Under the pieces are notes generated by a model. It ran no database searches. It worked only from the letters and a program-made list of their open reading frames with translations, and was not told where the DNA came from. Of a stretch of 64,000 bases of DNA, positions 1-11,667 are shown one piece after another (position 1 is the stretch's first letter; each line of letters opens with the position of its first letter). Position numbers and translations under genes: made by a program. This DNA is from Jannaschia marina (GTDB lineage: Bacteria; Pseudomonadota; Alphaproteobacteria; Rhodobacterales; Rhodobacteraceae), in contig NZ_JABVAX010000001.1 in NCBI RefSeq assembly GCF_013404595.1, positions 620,001 to 684,000 of the forward strand, given 5' to 3'.

Positions 1-495
1 CAGACCTTCGACCGCGTCATCAACCCCTACGTCGAGAACCTGCGCCGCCTTGGCGTCGATGCCCGCTTGAGCCGCGTCGACAACGCACAGATGCAGGAGC
101 GCGAGCGGTCCTACGATTTCGACGTCGTCACCCACCAGATGCCGATGGCCTATGTGCCCGGCTCCGACCTGCGGCAGTACTTCGGCTCGGGTACCGCCAA
201 CGAGAGCGCGCGCAACCTGATGGGGCTCGCGGATCCGGGGATCGACGCGCTCATCAAAGTGGTCGAGGCCGCGGACAGCGAAGAGGAGCTCGCCGCCGCC
301 GTGAGCGCGCTCGACCGTGGCCTGCGGGCGCAGCACTTCTGGGTGCCGCAATGGTTCAAGCCCGCCCATACGGTCGCCTACTACGACTACCTGCGCTACC
401 CGGATCCGTTGCCGCCCTATGCGCTGGGCAACCTCGATTTCTGGTGGGCCGATCAGGACGCCTACGATGCCCTCAAGGCGGCCGGAGCGTTCTGA
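1..495 (+). CDS. yejA: ABC transporter substrate-binding protein, family 5 (YejA-like), C-terminal part
   Basis: This is the 3' end of a periplasmic solute-binding protein. The frame is open from base 1, so the start lies outside the window and about 164 residues remain. The C-terminal stretch (HQMPMAYVPGSDLRQYFGS, later QHFWVPQWFKPAHTVAYYD) resembles family 5 peptide-binding proteins of the YejA type. It stops 3 bp before yejB, so it is the first known gene of the yejABEF operon. In this system the protein delivers oligopeptides or anhydro-muropeptides to the YejB/YejE channel. Family is fairly sure; the exact ligand is inferred from the neighbours. Confidence 0.85.
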   Translation, partial: QTFDRVINPYVENLRRLGVDARLSRVDNAQMQERERSYDFDVVTHQMPMAYVPGSDLRQYFGSGTANESARNLMGLADPGIDALIKVVEAADSEEELAAAVSALDRGLRAQHFWVPQWFKPAHTVAYYDYLRYPDPLPPYALGNLDFWWADQDAYDALKAAGAF

Positions 496-498
496 GCC

Positions 499-1584
499 TT
501 GGGCGCCTATATTCTCAGACGACTGCTGCTCATCATCCCGACGCTGCTCGGGATCATGGTCATCAACTTCACCCTGATCCAGTTCGTCCCGGGCGGACCG
601 GTCGAGCAGGTGCTCGCGCAGCTGCAGGGCGAGGGCGATGCTTTCGCAAACATCGCCGGCGGCGGCGACGGAGCGGGGTCGGAACAGTTCGACAACGACA
701 GCGGCTATCTCGGGGCGCGGGGCCTTCCGCCCGAGTTCATCGAGGAACTGGAGCGCCAGTTCGGCTTCGACAAGCCGCCGCTCGAACGCTTCCTCAACAT
801 GATGTGGGACTACGTCCGCTTCGACTTCGGCGAGAGCTACTTCCGCTCGATCTCGGTCGTCGATCTGGTGCTGGAGAAGCTGCCGGTCTCGCTCTCGCTC
901 GGCCTCTGGTCGACGCTTCTGGCCTATCTCATCTCGATCCCGCTCGGGATCCGAAAGGCCGTGCGCGACGGGACATTCTTCGACAGCTGGACCTCGGGCG
1001 TCGTGATCGTGGCCTACGCCATCCCGGCGTTTCTCTTCGCGATCCTGCTCCTCGTCCTCTTCGCCGGGGGCTCCTACTACAAGATCTTCCCGCTCAGGGG
1101 CCTCACCTCGACCGACTTCGATCAGCTCTCGGCCATCGGCAAGGTGCTCGACTACTTCTGGCACCTGACGCTGCCGGTGCTGGCGATCACCATCTCGTCC
1201 TTTGCGGGGCTGACGCTCCTGACGAAGAACTCCTTCCTCGACGAGGTCCGCAAGCAATACGTCATAACGGCCAAGGCCAAGGGCCTGACCGAACGGCGCG
1301 TTCTCTACGGTCACGTCTTCCGCAACGCGATGCTGATCGTGATCGCGGGCTTCCCGGCGGCCTTCGTCGGCGTCTTCTTCGGGGCCTCGCTCATCATCGA
1401 GACGATCTTCTCGCTCGACGGGCTCGGGCGGCTCGGCCTGCAGGCGGTGGTGGAGCGCGACTATCCGGTCGTCTTCGGGACGCTCTTCGCCTTCTCGCTC
1501 CTCGGGCTCGTGATGAACCTCGTGACCGACCTCACCTACATTCTCGTCGATCCGCGCATCGACTTCGAGAGCCGCGAGACATGA
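499..1584 (+). CDS. yejB: ABC transporter permease YejB
   Basis: Inner-membrane permease of a peptide/muropeptide importer, 361 aa. The N-terminus [19 protein letters not shown] matches YejB/DppB-type permeases and supports the TTG start at 499, just after the yejA stop. A periplasmic loop of roughly 100 residues follows the first membrane helix. The cytoplasmic coupling loop ([18 protein letters not shown]) that contacts the ATPase sits around residues 250-270. Its stop overlaps the yejE start (ATGA), which indicates translational coupling. Confidence 0.93.
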   Translation: MGAYILRRLLLIIPTLLGIMVINFTLIQFVPGGPVEQVLAQLQGEGDAFANIAGGGDGAGSEQFDNDSGYLGARGLPPEFIEELERQFGFDKPPLERFLNMMWDYVRFDFGESYFRSISVVDLVLEKLPVSLSLGLWSTLLAYLISIPLGIRKAVRDGTFFDSWTSGVVIVAYAIPAFLFAILLLVLFAGGSYYKIFPLRGLTSTDFDQLSAIGKVLDYFWHLTLPVLAITISSFAGLTLLTKNSFLDEVRKQYVITAKAKGLTERRVLYGHVFRNAMLIVIAGFPAAFVGVFFGASLIIETIFSLDGLGRLGLQAVVERDYPVVFGTLFAFSLLGLVMNLVTDLTYILVDPRIDFESRET

Positions 1585-2689
1585 AGCTCAGCCCCCTGAA
1601 CGCCCGCCGCTGGCGCAACTTCAAGCGCAACCGACGCGCCGTATGGTCGCTGTGGATCTTCGCGGTTCTCTTCGGGCTGTCGCTCTTCGCCGAGGTGCTG
1701 GCCAACGACAAGCCGCTCCTCGTGAGCTATCGGGGCGAGTGGCGTTCGCCGCTCGTCTCCTTCTATTCGGAGGAGGACTTCGGCGGCTTCTTCCAGACCG
1801 AGGCCACATACCGCGAGGTGGAGGTGCAATGCCTGATCGTCTCGGGCGGGCTCGAAGACCCCTGCCTCGACGATCCCGAAGGCATCATCGAGGAAGTGCA
1901 AACCGCCGGTACGGCCCTCGGAGAGCCCGCCGAGGCGGGCTGGCTGCTCTGGCCGCTGATCCCCTACAGCTATAACACCAATTCCGACTATCCGGGGGCC
2001 GCGCCGCACCCGCCTTCGTCGCAGCACTGGCTCGGCACTGACGACACCGCGCGCGACGTGCTGGCGCGGGTGATCTACGGCTTCCGCCTCTCGGTCGCCT
2101 TCGCGCTCATCGTGACGGCGCTGTCGTCCATCCTCGGGATCGCGGCGGGCGCGGTGCAGGGCTACTTCGGCGGCTGGACCGACCTCATCCTGCAGCGCAT
2201 CGTCGAGATCTGGGCGTCGACGCCGCAACTCTACGTCATCATCATCGTGGTCGCGATCATCCCGGTCAGTTTCTGGCTCCTCGTCGGCCTCACGGTCCTC
2301 TTCGGCTGGATCGGCCTCGTTGGCGTCGTGCGTGCCGAGTTCCTGCGGGCGCGCAACTTCGAATACGTGCGCGCGGCCAAGGCGCTCGGCGTCTCCGACC
2401 GGACGGTCATGTTCCGCCACGTCCTGCCGAACGCCATGGTCGCCACGCTCACCTTCCTGCCCTTCCTCGTGACGGGGGCCATCGGCGGCCTCGCCTCGCT
2501 CGACTTCCTGGGCTTCGGCCTGCCGTCGTCCTCGCCGTCGCTCGGTGAGCTGACGCTTCAGGCCAAGCAGAACCTGCAGGCCCCCTGGCTCGGCTTCACG
2601 GCCTTCTTCACCTTCGCGATCATGCTGTCGCTCTTGGTATTCATCTTCGAGGGCATCCGCGATGCCTTCGACCCGCGAAAGACGTTCTC

Positions 2690-2693
<4 letters not shown>
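1581..2693 (+). CDS. yejE: ABC transporter permease YejE
   Basis: Second permease of the Yej importer, 370 aa. The start is the ATG overlapping the yejB stop. The frame stays open far upstream, but that part is only a shadow of yejB. One N-terminal membrane helix is followed by a long periplasmic segment (about residues 40-150) typical of YejE, then five membrane helices. The coupling loop ([19 protein letters not shown]) is near the middle of the transmembrane domain. The periplasmic segment contains two Cys and an acidic stretch around residues 90-110. It overlaps yejF by 4 bp. Confidence 0.93.
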
Positions 2694-4297
<1,604 letters not shown>

Positions 4298-4312
4298 GGC
4301 GAGGCAGGGCGG

Positions 4313-5581
4313 TCAGCCGCCCAGCATCACGTCGCATTCCACGTCACGGGCGCGCAGCCGCGTGCAGGCGCGCTGCGCGTTGCGCTGCGACAGGCCCACG
4401 AAACTCGGCGCGAAGCCGCCGCGGACGCGGTCGACCCGGCGCAGCGCCGTGTCGAGCGTGTCGAGCTCCTGCAGGGCCGTCCGCAGCAGCAGCTTGTCCG
4501 CCGCCGACCGCGACCCCTGGGGGCGGAGCGCGATGCCGTAGTTCTGGCCGGCGGTCGAGGCACGGGTGACGACGACCCGGGTCGCGGCGACCGTCTCGGG
4601 GCGCGGTTCGGGCTGCACCGTCGGCGTGGTGGCCGAGGCATAGACGGCAAGACCGCCATGGGTGCCGCGCATCACGGGCCGCATGGAGACGGCGGGCGCG
4701 GTCGGCCCGGTCGTGGTCGGGCCGCCATAGACCGGCAGGCTCGGCCGCCGCTCGGTCACGTGGCGCGGCGCATTGGCGAAGCCGAGATCGAGGAGCTCAG
4801 CGATCCGGGCGTTGCGCGTGGCGGTGGAACGCCCCCCGAAGACCGTCGCGATGACGCGCACGCCGCCGCGCTCGGCCGAGGACACGAGGTTGAAGCCGGC
4901 CGCGTTGGTATAGCCCGTCTTGATGCCGTCGGCCCCCTCGTAGGCGTCGAGCAGGCGACGGTTCGTATTGCGCACGCGGGTCACGCCGGCATCCGTCGTC
5001 CGCCGGGAGAAGAGGTTGTAATACTGCGGATAATCGTAGAAGAGCCGCCGCCCGAGGGTCGTCATGTCGCGCGCCGTGCTCAGGTGGCCCGACTGCGTGA
5101 GGCCGTGGGCGTTGCGAAATGTCGTGTTCGGCATGCCGAGGGCGCGGGCGGTGCGGGTCATCCGTTCCGCGAAGGCGCTTTCCGAGCCGGAGATGGCCTC
5201 GGCGATCGCCGTGGCGGCATCGTTCGCCGATTTCACCGCCGCCGCCCGGATGAGATAACGCAGCGCGATCCGCTGCCCCGCGCGCAGACCCAGCTTCGAG
5301 GGGATCTCGTTCGCCGCCTTGCGGCTCACCCGGACCTGCGTGTCGAGCGTGATCTCGCCCTGCCGCACCGCCTCGAACGCGATGTAAAGCGTCATCATCT
5401 TCGTGAGCGAGGCGGGATGCAGCCGGGTGTCGGCGTTGCGCGAGCGAATGACCTCGCCGGTGCGTGCGTCGATCACCATTTCCGCATAGGGGGCCGCCTC
5501 GGCCCGGGGCATCGCGGCCAGTGTCACCGCGCATAGGGTCATAAGCCCCAGAAGGGCCATTCGGATCCGTGTCATGTCCAC
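4313..5581 (-). CDS. D-alanyl-D-alanine carboxypeptidase (PBP5/6-like, S11) with SPOR-like tail
   Basis: Periplasmic serine peptidase that trims the terminal D-Ala of peptidoglycan pentapeptides, 422 aa. A signal peptide ends near residue 29 (AEA). The three active-site motifs are SLTK (58-61), SAN (118-120) and KTG (221-223). After the catalytic domain come a Pro/Thr-rich linker (about 265-335) and a C-terminal module of about 75 residues that looks SPOR-like, which would bind denuded glycan. It converges on yejF, 15 bp away. That fits an import and cell-wall-turnover link, but this is context only. Confidence 0.92.
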   Translation of the reverse strand: MDMTRIRMALLGLMTLCAVTLAAMPRAEAAPYAEMVIDARTGEVIRSRNADTRLHPASLTKMMTLYIAFEAVRQGEITLDTQVRVSRKAANEIPSKLGLRAGQRIALRYLIRAAAVKSANDAATAIAEAISGSESAFAERMTRTARALGMPNTTFRNAHGLTQSGHLSTARDMTTLGRRLFYDYPQYYNLFSRRTTDAGVTRVRNTNRRLLDAYEGADGIKTGYTNAAGFNLVSSAERGGVRVIATVFGGRSTATRNARIAELLDLGFANAPRHVTERRPSLPVYGGPTTTGPTAPAVSMRPVMRGTHGGLAVYASATTPTVQPEPRPETVAATRVVVTRASTAGQNYGIALRPQGSRSAADKLLLRTALQELDTLDTALRRVDRVRGGFAPSFVGLSQRNAQRACTRLRARDVECDVMLGG

Positions 5582-5833
5582 CAGACTGCTCTGCTGCCTC
5601 GGCCCCGATCTTGCGCCGGTGACCCTGTGATTTGTTCCAGATTAACCCGATTTCGCCGCTCGAATCCACAGTCCCGAGGCGTGCCTTGAAAAAACCCAGA
5701 TTGGCCGGCTGCGGCGCGAGATCTGGTGGGGTTTGGCTCTGGTCGCCACTATCCGCGGGGCCTATCATGGCGAGAATATGGCGCGACCTGCGGGTTTTCG
5801 CTGAAATGCCGATCTACGAAAAGGTTGCTTTGC

Positions 5834-6739
5834 ATGGCTGACACGGTGGCGGAGGCGCGCAAGGCGCAGGCGGCGGGCTGGTTCCGGGAGTTGCGCGACC
5901 GGATCGTCGCCGCTTTCGAGGGGCTGGAGGATACCGGCGCGCCGGGCCCCTTCGCCGACCTCGCCCCCGGCCGCTTCGAGGTCACGCCGACGCGCCGCAA
6001 CGCGGAGGACGGGTCGGATGCGGGCGGCGGCCTGATGTCGGTGATGCGCGGCGGGCGCGTCTTCGAAAAGGTCGGCGTCAACTGGTCCGAAGTCCACGGA
6101 GAGCTCGGCGCGCGAGCGCAGACGGCCATGGCCGCGCGCGGCGTGCCCGGCATGGCCGAGGACCCGCGCTTCTGGGCCAGCGGCATCAGCCTCGTCGCCC
6201 ACATGCGCAACCCGCATGTGCCGGCCGTCCACATGAACACCCGCATGTTCTGGACGCCCCATGCCTGGTGGTTCGGTGGCGGGGCCGACCTGAACCCCTG
6301 CCTCGAATATGACGCGGACACCGCGCACTTCCACGGCCAGATGAAAGCCGCCTGCGATGCGCACGGCCCGCTCGAAGGCGAAAACCGCTACGACAAGCTC
6401 AAGGCCTGGGCCGACGAGTACTTCTTCGTACCCCATCGGGGGCGTGCGCGGGGCGTTGGCGGCATCTTCTACGACGATCTCAACACCGGCGACTGGGAGG
6501 CCGACTTCGCCTTTACCCGCGCCGTGGGCGCGCAATTCCTGCCGGCCTTCGTCCCGCTCGTGGAGAACCGGCGGACGCAGGACTGGAGCGAGGAGGACAA
6601 GGAGGCGCAGCTTCGGCATCGCGGCCTCTACGCCGAATACAACCTCGTCTACGATCGGGGCACCAAGTTCGGGCTGGAGTCGGGGCACGACGCGAATGCG
6701 GTGCTGATGTCGCTTCCGCCCGAGGCCAAGTGGTACTGA
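5834..6739 (+). CDS. hemF: aerobic coproporphyrinogen III oxidase
   Basis: Oxygen-dependent conversion of coproporphyrinogen III to protoporphyrinogen IX in haem (and bacteriochlorophyll) synthesis. 301 aa, the normal family length. Signatures include FGGGADLNP around 147-155 and the strongly conserved PHRGRARGVGGIFYDDLN at about 200-217. The ATG at 5834 gives the expected N-terminus. The frame is open further upstream, but that part lacks homology. I see no FNR-type inverted repeat in the 250 bp upstream. It converges on the FAD oxidase. Confidence 0.96.
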   Translation: MADTVAEARKAQAAGWFRELRDRIVAAFEGLEDTGAPGPFADLAPGRFEVTPTRRNAEDGSDAGGGLMSVMRGGRVFEKVGVNWSEVHGELGARAQTAMAARGVPGMAEDPRFWASGISLVAHMRNPHVPAVHMNTRMFWTPHAWWFGGGADLNPCLEYDADTAHFHGQMKAACDAHGPLEGENRYDKLKAWADEYFFVPHRGRARGVGGIFYDDLNTGDWEADFAFTRAVGAQFLPAFVPLVENRRTQDWSEEDKEAQLRHRGLYAEYNLVYDRGTKFGLESGHDANAVLMSLPPEAKWY

Positions 6740-6745
6740 GCCGGG

Positions 6746-7936
6746 CTATTCCGCCGCCGTCGCCGCGTCCTGCCAGACGCCACCGAAGTCCTGTGCGTAG
6801 CCTTCGCCGTCGAGCGCGCCGCCCGTCGCCACGATCGCCCCGAGCCGTCCCAGCTCGTCCCCGCACTTCGCCGCCGCGCCATTGCCGCCGATGAGCGCGG
6901 TGCATGTGGCGTCGATCCGCTCGATGTAGGGAAAGCCGGTGTCCGTCCAGACGACGGCGCAGGGCTCGGTATGGGTGGCCTCGAAGGACGTGCCCGGCAG
7001 GAGGTTCGCAAGCTCCCGCAGGAGCCGAGCGCCCACGTCCGCGTCGCCCGTCCCGTGGAACCACGCGCGCATCTCGGCGGGCGAGGTGATGCGCGGGCTG
7101 TCCACCTGTCCGCCGATCTTGAGATAGAGATGCCCGTCCGGGTAGCGCACCGGCGGCAGCACGTAGAGATCGTGGTTCCATCCCTCGGGCACGAAGATAA
7201 CCGAGGGCATGTCGGCGAGCGCGGCACCCGTCTCCTCCGAGAGCCGCGCAAAGGCGATCGTCCGCGCCCAAACCTTCATCCGCGGCACACGCGGCAGCAG
7301 GCCGCCCATTGCCGCATGGGGGCCCGTCGCGACGACGACCTGCGCCGCCTCGATCGTCGTGCCGTCGGTCAGCGTGACGCGCCCGCCGGTCCGTGTTTCG
7401 GCAGCCTGCGCGAAGCGCGTCGCTCCGGCCTGTCCCGCCAGCGCGATCTGCGCGTCGCGCATGGCGCGCGGGTCCATCCAGCCGGCGAGGTCGGCCTCGT
7501 AGGTCGCCACCGACTCGCTAGGCAGGGCAAGGCCCAGGTCCTCCCAGGTCTCGCAGGCTCCGAGTTCGACCGGCTGCGGCGAAAGATCGCGCGCGACGGC
7601 TCGGAAGGAAGCGGTGAACGTCGCCATCGGCCCCTCCTCGGGGCCGGCCATCAACGCGCCGGTCTCGTGGAAGATCGACCGCCCCGCGCGCGCCTCCAGG
7701 TCCCGGTAGCGCGCGATGGAGCGTGTGCTGAGCAGGGACCAATCCGCATCCGCCGCTACCCGCCGGGTGATGCGCGCCGCGTCGTAGTGGCTGCCGAAGG
7801 GGCCCTGCCACTCGGTCTTCACCGGCGGCTCGGGCGGGGCGACGAGGGCGACGCTGTGACCGGCCTCCGCCAGATGACGCGCGCAGGGTGCGCCCATCAT
7901 CCCGCCGCCGATCACGATGACGTCGAAGGTCTCCAT
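6746..7936 (-). CDS. FAD-dependent oxidoreductase, DAO / N-methyl amino acid oxidase-like
   Basis: Predicted FAD amine or amino-acid oxidase of the DadA/SolA superfamily, 396 aa. The N-terminal Rossmann motif VIVIGGGMMGAPCARHLAEA (about 7-26) binds FAD. A GPHAAMGGLLP segment and the late TALIGGNGAAAKC segment match sarcosine or N-methyltryptophan oxidase-like proteins. The substrate cannot be read from sequence. It lies between hemF and hemE on the hemE strand, 36 bp from hemE, so it may be cotranscribed downstream of hemE. I see no functional link to haem. Confidence 0.85.
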   Translation of the reverse strand: METFDVIVIGGGMMGAPCARHLAEAGHSVALVAPPEPPVKTEWQGPFGSHYDAARITRRVAADADWSLLSTRSIARYRDLEARAGRSIFHETGALMAGPEEGPMATFTASFRAVARDLSPQPVELGACETWEDLGLALPSESVATYEADLAGWMDPRAMRDAQIALAGQAGATRFAQAAETRTGGRVTLTDGTTIEAAQVVVATGPHAAMGGLLPRVPRMKVWARTIAFARLSEETGAALADMPSVIFVPEGWNHDLYVLPPVRYPDGHLYLKIGGQVDSPRITSPAEMRAWFHGTGDADVGARLLRELANLLPGTSFEATHTEPCAVVWTDTGFPYIERIDATCTALIGGNGAAAKCGDELGRLGAIVATGGALDGEGYAQDFGGVWQDAATAAE

Positions 7937-7972
7937 GTCTCCGGGGTAGACCCGCGGCCCGAGTCGCGAAAG

Positions 7973-9001
7973 CTATTTCTCGCGCAGGGTCTCGATCATC
8001 AGCGTCACGTTCTCGGGGTCCGCGTCCGGCGTGATCCCGTGGCCGAGGTTGAAGATATGCGGCCCGTTCGACAGTGCGTCGCGGATGCGCCGCACCTCGG
8101 AGACGAGATCGTCCCCGCCCGTCACCATATGCCGCGAGGCGAGATTGCCCTGCACGCAGCCGCCGGGTTGCACCTTCTCCGCGACCCAGGCCGCATCGAC
8201 GGAATCGTCCACCGCAACGCAATCGGCTCCGGTCGCGGCGTGGAAGCCGACGTAGCCGTTCCCGGCCTCGCGCGGGAAGGCGATGACCGGGATGCCCGGG
8301 TGCCGTGCCTTGAGCGCGGCGGTGATCTCCCGCGCGGGCTCCAGCGCGTACTTGCGGAAGTCCTCGCCCGAGAGCGACCCCGCCCAGCTGTCGAAGATCT
8401 TCACGACCTCCGCGCCCGCCTCGATCTGGCGCGAGAGATATTCGATCGTGCCCTTCGTCAGCAGGTCGAGAAGCGCCTCGAAGGTCGCCCGGTCCTCGGC
8501 CTTGAGCGCGTGGGCCGGGGCCTGGTCGGGCGTCCCGCGGCCCGCGATCATGTAGGTCGCGACCGTCCAGGGGGCCCCCGCGAAACCGATCAGCGTCGTC
8601 TCCGCCGGTAGCGCGCCGGAGAGGTTCCGCACAGTCTGGTAGATCGGCCCGAGCGTCTCGTGGATGTCGTCGACGCCCTTGAGCTTCGCGAGGTCGTCCG
8701 GTCCCGTCACCGTCGACAGGCGCGGTCCCTCCCCGGTCACGAACCACAGGTCGGCCCCGAGCGCCTGCGGCAGGAGGAGAATGTCCGCGAACAGGATCGC
8801 CGCGTCGAAGCCATAGCGCCGGATCGGCTGCAGCGTGACTTCGGTGGCGAGGTCGGGGTTGTAGCAGAGCGACAGGAAGTCCCCCGCCTCGGCCCGTGTC
8901 GCGCGATACTCGGGCAGGTAGCGGCCCGCCTGGCGCATCATCCAGATCGGCGGGGTGTCGAGCGTCTCGCCGGCGAGGGCGCGCAGGATCGTCTTGGTCA
9001 C
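7973..9001 (-). CDS. hemE: uroporphyrinogen decarboxylase
   Basis: Decarboxylates the four acetate side chains of uroporphyrinogen III to give coproporphyrinogen III. 342 aa. The N-terminal signature [17 protein letters not shown] (about 17-33) carries the substrate-binding Arg residues. [13 protein letters not shown] near the C-terminus is the second family signature. The start is GTG at 9001, supported by AAGGAAG six bases upstream; the only nearby ATG is followed at once by a stop. It is divergent from hemC across 136 bp. Confidence 0.96.
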   Translation of the reverse strand: MTKTILRALAGETLDTPPIWMMRQAGRYLPEYRATRAEAGDFLSLCYNPDLATEVTLQPIRRYGFDAAILFADILLLPQALGADLWFVTGEGPRLSTVTGPDDLAKLKGVDDIHETLGPIYQTVRNLSGALPAETTLIGFAGAPWTVATYMIAGRGTPDQAPAHALKAEDRATFEALLDLLTKGTIEYLSRQIEAGAEVVKIFDSWAGSLSGEDFRKYALEPAREITAALKARHPGIPVIAFPREAGNGYVGFHAATGADCVAVDDSVDAAWVAEKVQPGGCVQGNLASRHMVTGGDDLVSEVRRIRDALSNGPHIFNLGHGITPDADPENVTLMIETLREK

Positions 9002-9137
9002 GTCATCTTCCTTTGCGGGGTTCGCCGTCCGGGGCTGGACAGCACCCGTGCGGGACGGGCAGGTAGTGTCAACCTGACTTGTCCCCGCCGTGGGGGCGCT
9101 GTCAACTCACGCGGCCCGCCGGACGAAAGCGAGACGA

Positions 9138-10082
9138 ATGCCCGACCTGCCCACTCCGGATGCCCCCCTGCGCATCGGCACCCGCGGCTCGCCGCTGGCG
9201 CTCGCGCAGGCGCACGAGACCCGCGCGCGGCTCATGGCCGCCTTCGACCTGCCCGAAGCGGCCTTTGCCATCGAGGTCATCAAGACGACCGGCGACCGCG
9301 TCCTCGATCGCCCTCTCAAGGAGATCGGCGGCAAGGGCCTCTTCACCCGCGAGATCGAGGAGGCGCTGGCCGCCGGCGTCATCGACATTGCAGTCCATTC
9401 GATGAAGGATATGCCGACGCTGCAGCCCGAGGGGCTCGTCATCGACTGCTACCTCCCGCGCGAGGATGTGCGCGATGCCTTCGTCACGCTCGACGGCAAG
9501 ACCCTGGCGGATTTGCCCGCAGGCTCCGTCGTCGGCTCCTCCTCCCTGCGACGGCGCGCGCAACTGGCGCTTCGGCGGCCCGATCTGAAGCTGGTGGAGT
9601 TCCGCGGCAACGTGCAGACGCGGATGAAGAAGCTGGGCGACGGGGTGGCCGATGCGACCTTCCTCGCCATGGCCGGGCTCAACCGGCTCGATATGACCGA
9701 GGTGCCGCGTCACCCGACAGATCCGGCCGACATGTTGCCGGCCTGTGCGCAGGGCTGCATCGGGATCGAGCGGCGCGCGGCCGACGACAATGCCGCCGAG
9801 ATGTTGTCCGCGATCCACCATGCGCCGACCGGTCGGCGCCTCGACTGCGAGCGCGAATTCCTCAAAACCCTCGACGGCAGCTGCGAAACGCCCATCGCCG
9901 GCCTCGCCGAGCTCGACGGCGACACCCTCCGCTTCCGCGGCGAGATCCTGCGCCCCGATGGCTCCGATGTGCTGACCGTGGAGGGCGACTGCCCGGTCAC
10001 GGAGGGAGCCGATCTCGGCTGCCGTCTTGCACAAGACCTGCTCGGCCGCGCGCCAAGGGGGTTCTTCGACTGGCGGAACTAG
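9138..10082 (+). CDS. hemC: hydroxymethylbilane synthase (porphobilinogen deaminase)
   Basis: Polymerises four porphobilinogens into hydroxymethylbilane. 314 aa. Visible motifs: RIGTRGSPLALAQA (12-25), VHSMKDMP (87-94), SSLRRRAQL (135-143) and the dipyrromethane cofactor Cys249 in DGSCETPIAG. The start chosen is the ATG giving MPDLPTPDAPLRIGTRGS; the frame is open 48 bp further upstream without a better start. hemD, which often follows hemC, is absent here; the next gene is convergent and unrelated. Confidence 0.96.
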   Translation: MPDLPTPDAPLRIGTRGSPLALAQAHETRARLMAAFDLPEAAFAIEVIKTTGDRVLDRPLKEIGGKGLFTREIEEALAAGVIDIAVHSMKDMPTLQPEGLVIDCYLPREDVRDAFVTLDGKTLADLPAGSVVGSSSLRRRAQLALRRPDLKLVEFRGNVQTRMKKLGDGVADATFLAMAGLNRLDMTEVPRHPTDPADMLPACAQGCIGIERRAADDNAAEMLSAIHHAPTGRRLDCEREFLKTLDGSCETPIAGLAELDGDTLRFRGEILRPDGSDVLTVEGDCPVTEGADLGCRLAQDLLGRAPRGFFDWRN

Positions 10083-10176
10083 CGTCACGGGCGTCGCCGC
10101 TTGTCTGTTTTCAGAGTAACCGGAGGCTCCGCTCGGACAAGGCGCGGCTATCGGCCTCCCGAACGCCGTCCCCGCT

Positions 10177-10590
10177 TCAGACACCAAGGTCGGGCAGGGG
10201 ACAGTCGAGTGGTTCCCGCGTGACGTTGCGCGTCACGAGATCTTCCACCGGATCTGCCCCGTCGAGCCGCGCGTGGAAGCGCCCGTCATCCGCCTCGAGG
10301 AAATCCCAGCACTGCGGCGCGGGATCGGTATCGTAGACGAAGCAGATCTGCCCGGTGCGGTTCTCGAACCAGATGCCGCGCTGGCACTCGCCGCCCCCTT
10401 CGAAGGCCCAGATGACGCGCTTGTCCTCGAAGTACTGCTCCGAGCCGAAGGGCGCGCCGCCCCTGTCGAAATGCAGCGTCTTGCCCGTCACCATCTGGCT
10501 GAACTCTTCGGCCGACACGATTCGCTCGGCGGCGGCGGGCAGCGCCGGGACAGCGAGAGCGGCGAGGCTGGCAAGGCAAATGGCGCGCAT
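10177..10590 (-). CDS. small exported protein of unknown function
   Basis: I do not recognise a named family. 137 aa with a clear signal peptide (MRAICLASLAALAVPALPAAA, cleavage near residue 21). The mature part has three Cys (near GECQRG, GQICFV and PQCWDF) and several aromatic residues in GIWFENRTGQICFVYDT, suggesting a small periplasmic domain with a possible disulfide. A good ribosome-binding site (AAAGGAGAT) precedes the ATG. It lies 27 bp downstream of the AlkB-type hydroxylase on the same strand and may be cotranscribed. Confidence 0.75.
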   Translation of the reverse strand: MRAICLASLAALAVPALPAAAERIVSAEEFSQMVTGKTLHFDRGGAPFGSEQYFEDKRVIWAFEGGGECQRGIWFENRTGQICFVYDTDPAPQCWDFLEADDGRFHARLDGADPVEDLVTRNVTREPLDCPLPDLGV

Positions 10591-10617
10591 CGGGATCTCC
10601 TTTGCGCCAGTGTCTCC

Positions 10618-11667
10618 TCAGGCGGCGGCGCTGTCCATCGGGGATTTGACCGCCAGCGCCTCGACGCGGGGGTTCATCACCCGCCGCCACCACCAGGGCC
10701 AGAGCGCGAAGGTCACCATCACCGGGAGCGAATAGGGCAGAAGCGGTGCCTCGGTCCCGATCCCGAGTTCCTCGAAGCCGCGGGTCGGGTGGGCGTGATG
10801 ATCGGAATGGCGCGGCGCGTGGAGGGTCAGCAGGTTCGTCACCACATGGGGCGCGTTCCAGGAATGCTGCGGCCCGACCGGCTCGTAACGCTCGCCCAGA
10901 CGCGCGCGGCGCATCCCGTAGTGCAGGACGTAATCGGTGATCAGAAGCTGGCTCTGCGCCAGCAGGCAGAGCGCGACGTAGGCGGCGAGGCCCGACCCAC
11001 CGAGCGTCGCCCAGGCGAGCCCCATCGCCGCCCAGCCCCCGCCGAGGTAGACCCAGTAGGGGTTGCGCCAGTTCCAGCCGTGCCGGCCCCTGGCCCGCTG
11101 CCGGCGCTTCTCGACGGCAAGCCCCTTCCAGAACGAGCCGTGCCAGGCACGAAAGCAGAACATCCACCAGCTCTCGCCATAGCGGGCGGTGTTCGGATCC
11201 TCCGGCGTCGCGACGTGGACGTGGTGAACGCCGGGATGCGCCGTGGTCTGGTGCCCGAAGAGGAGCGTGACATAGACCCAGCGGCCGAGGTGGCGGCGGA
11301 TCCGGCCGCCTGCATGGATGAGTTCGTGGGCGCAGGAATTCATGATCTGGCCGAAATAGAGGCCCGCGGCCGCGAAATAGGCAATCCAGTTCAGAACCGG
11401 CCCGCCCTCCGCAAGCGTCCATACGGCGAGCGCGAGCAGGGGGAAATGCGTGACGGCCAGCCCGACGGTCAGGGCCTTGGCCTGACCCGCGTCCGGCGCA
11501 TCGCTGTGTTCCGGCAGGATGTGATCGAGGCCCGCGACGACCACGGCCATCCAGAGAAGCGAGGCGAAATCCCACGCGCCGTCCCAGAGAGCCCCCCCGA
11601 CCAGGAGCGCGACCGACAGACCGAGCGCGGCAAGATAGGGGGCGAGAGAAAGCAACCAGTTCTCCAA
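10618..11667 (-). CDS. alkB: alkane 1-monooxygenase (AlkB-type diiron membrane hydroxylase)
   Basis: Integral-membrane non-haem diiron enzyme expected to hydroxylate the terminal carbon of alkanes or related chains. 349 aa. The histidine clusters are HELIH (114-118), HPGVHHVH (144-151), the DYVLHYG segment (245-251) equivalent to NYxEHYG, and RHSDHHAHP (286-294). Several membrane helices lie between them. The only start in frame near the N-terminus is TTG at 11667, with no Shine-Dalgarno but a TATATG about 15 bases upstream, so the start is uncertain. No rubredoxin or regulator gene is adjacent. Confidence 0.88.
   Translation of the reverse strand: MENWLLSLAPYLAALGLSVALLVGGALWDGAWDFASLLWMAVVVAGLDHILPEHSDAPDAGQAKALTVGLAVTHFPLLALAVWTLAEGGPVLNWIAYFAAAGLYFGQIMNSCAHELIHAGGRIRRHLGRWVYVTLLFGHQTTAHPGVHHVHVATPEDPNTARYGESWWMFCFRAWHGSFWKGLAVEKRRQRARGRHGWNWRNPYWVYLGGGWAAMGLAWATLGGSGLAAYVALCLLAQSQLLITDYVLHYGMRRARLGERYEPVGPQHSWNAPHVVTNLLTLHAPRHSDHHAHPTRGFEELGIGTEAPLLPYSLPVMVTFALWPWWWRRVMNPRVEALAVKSPMDSAAA

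Noticed and set aside
351..1580. Long 5' extension of the yejE frame
   Set aside because: It runs through yejA and yejB in another frame. The ATGA overlap at 1581 and the YejE N-terminus fix the start.
5582..5833. Possible FNR-type site upstream of hemF
   Set aside because: I looked for TTGAT-N4-ATCAA in this gap and the hemE/hemC gap and found none.
6971..8611. 546-aa plus-strand open frame across the FAD oxidase and hemE
   Set aside because: It crosses two well-supported minus-strand genes and has no recognisable domain or start signal.
9060..9110. Two TGTCAA words (TTGACA on the minus strand) before hemE
   Set aside because: No convincing -10 partner at 16-18 bp, so not called as promoters.
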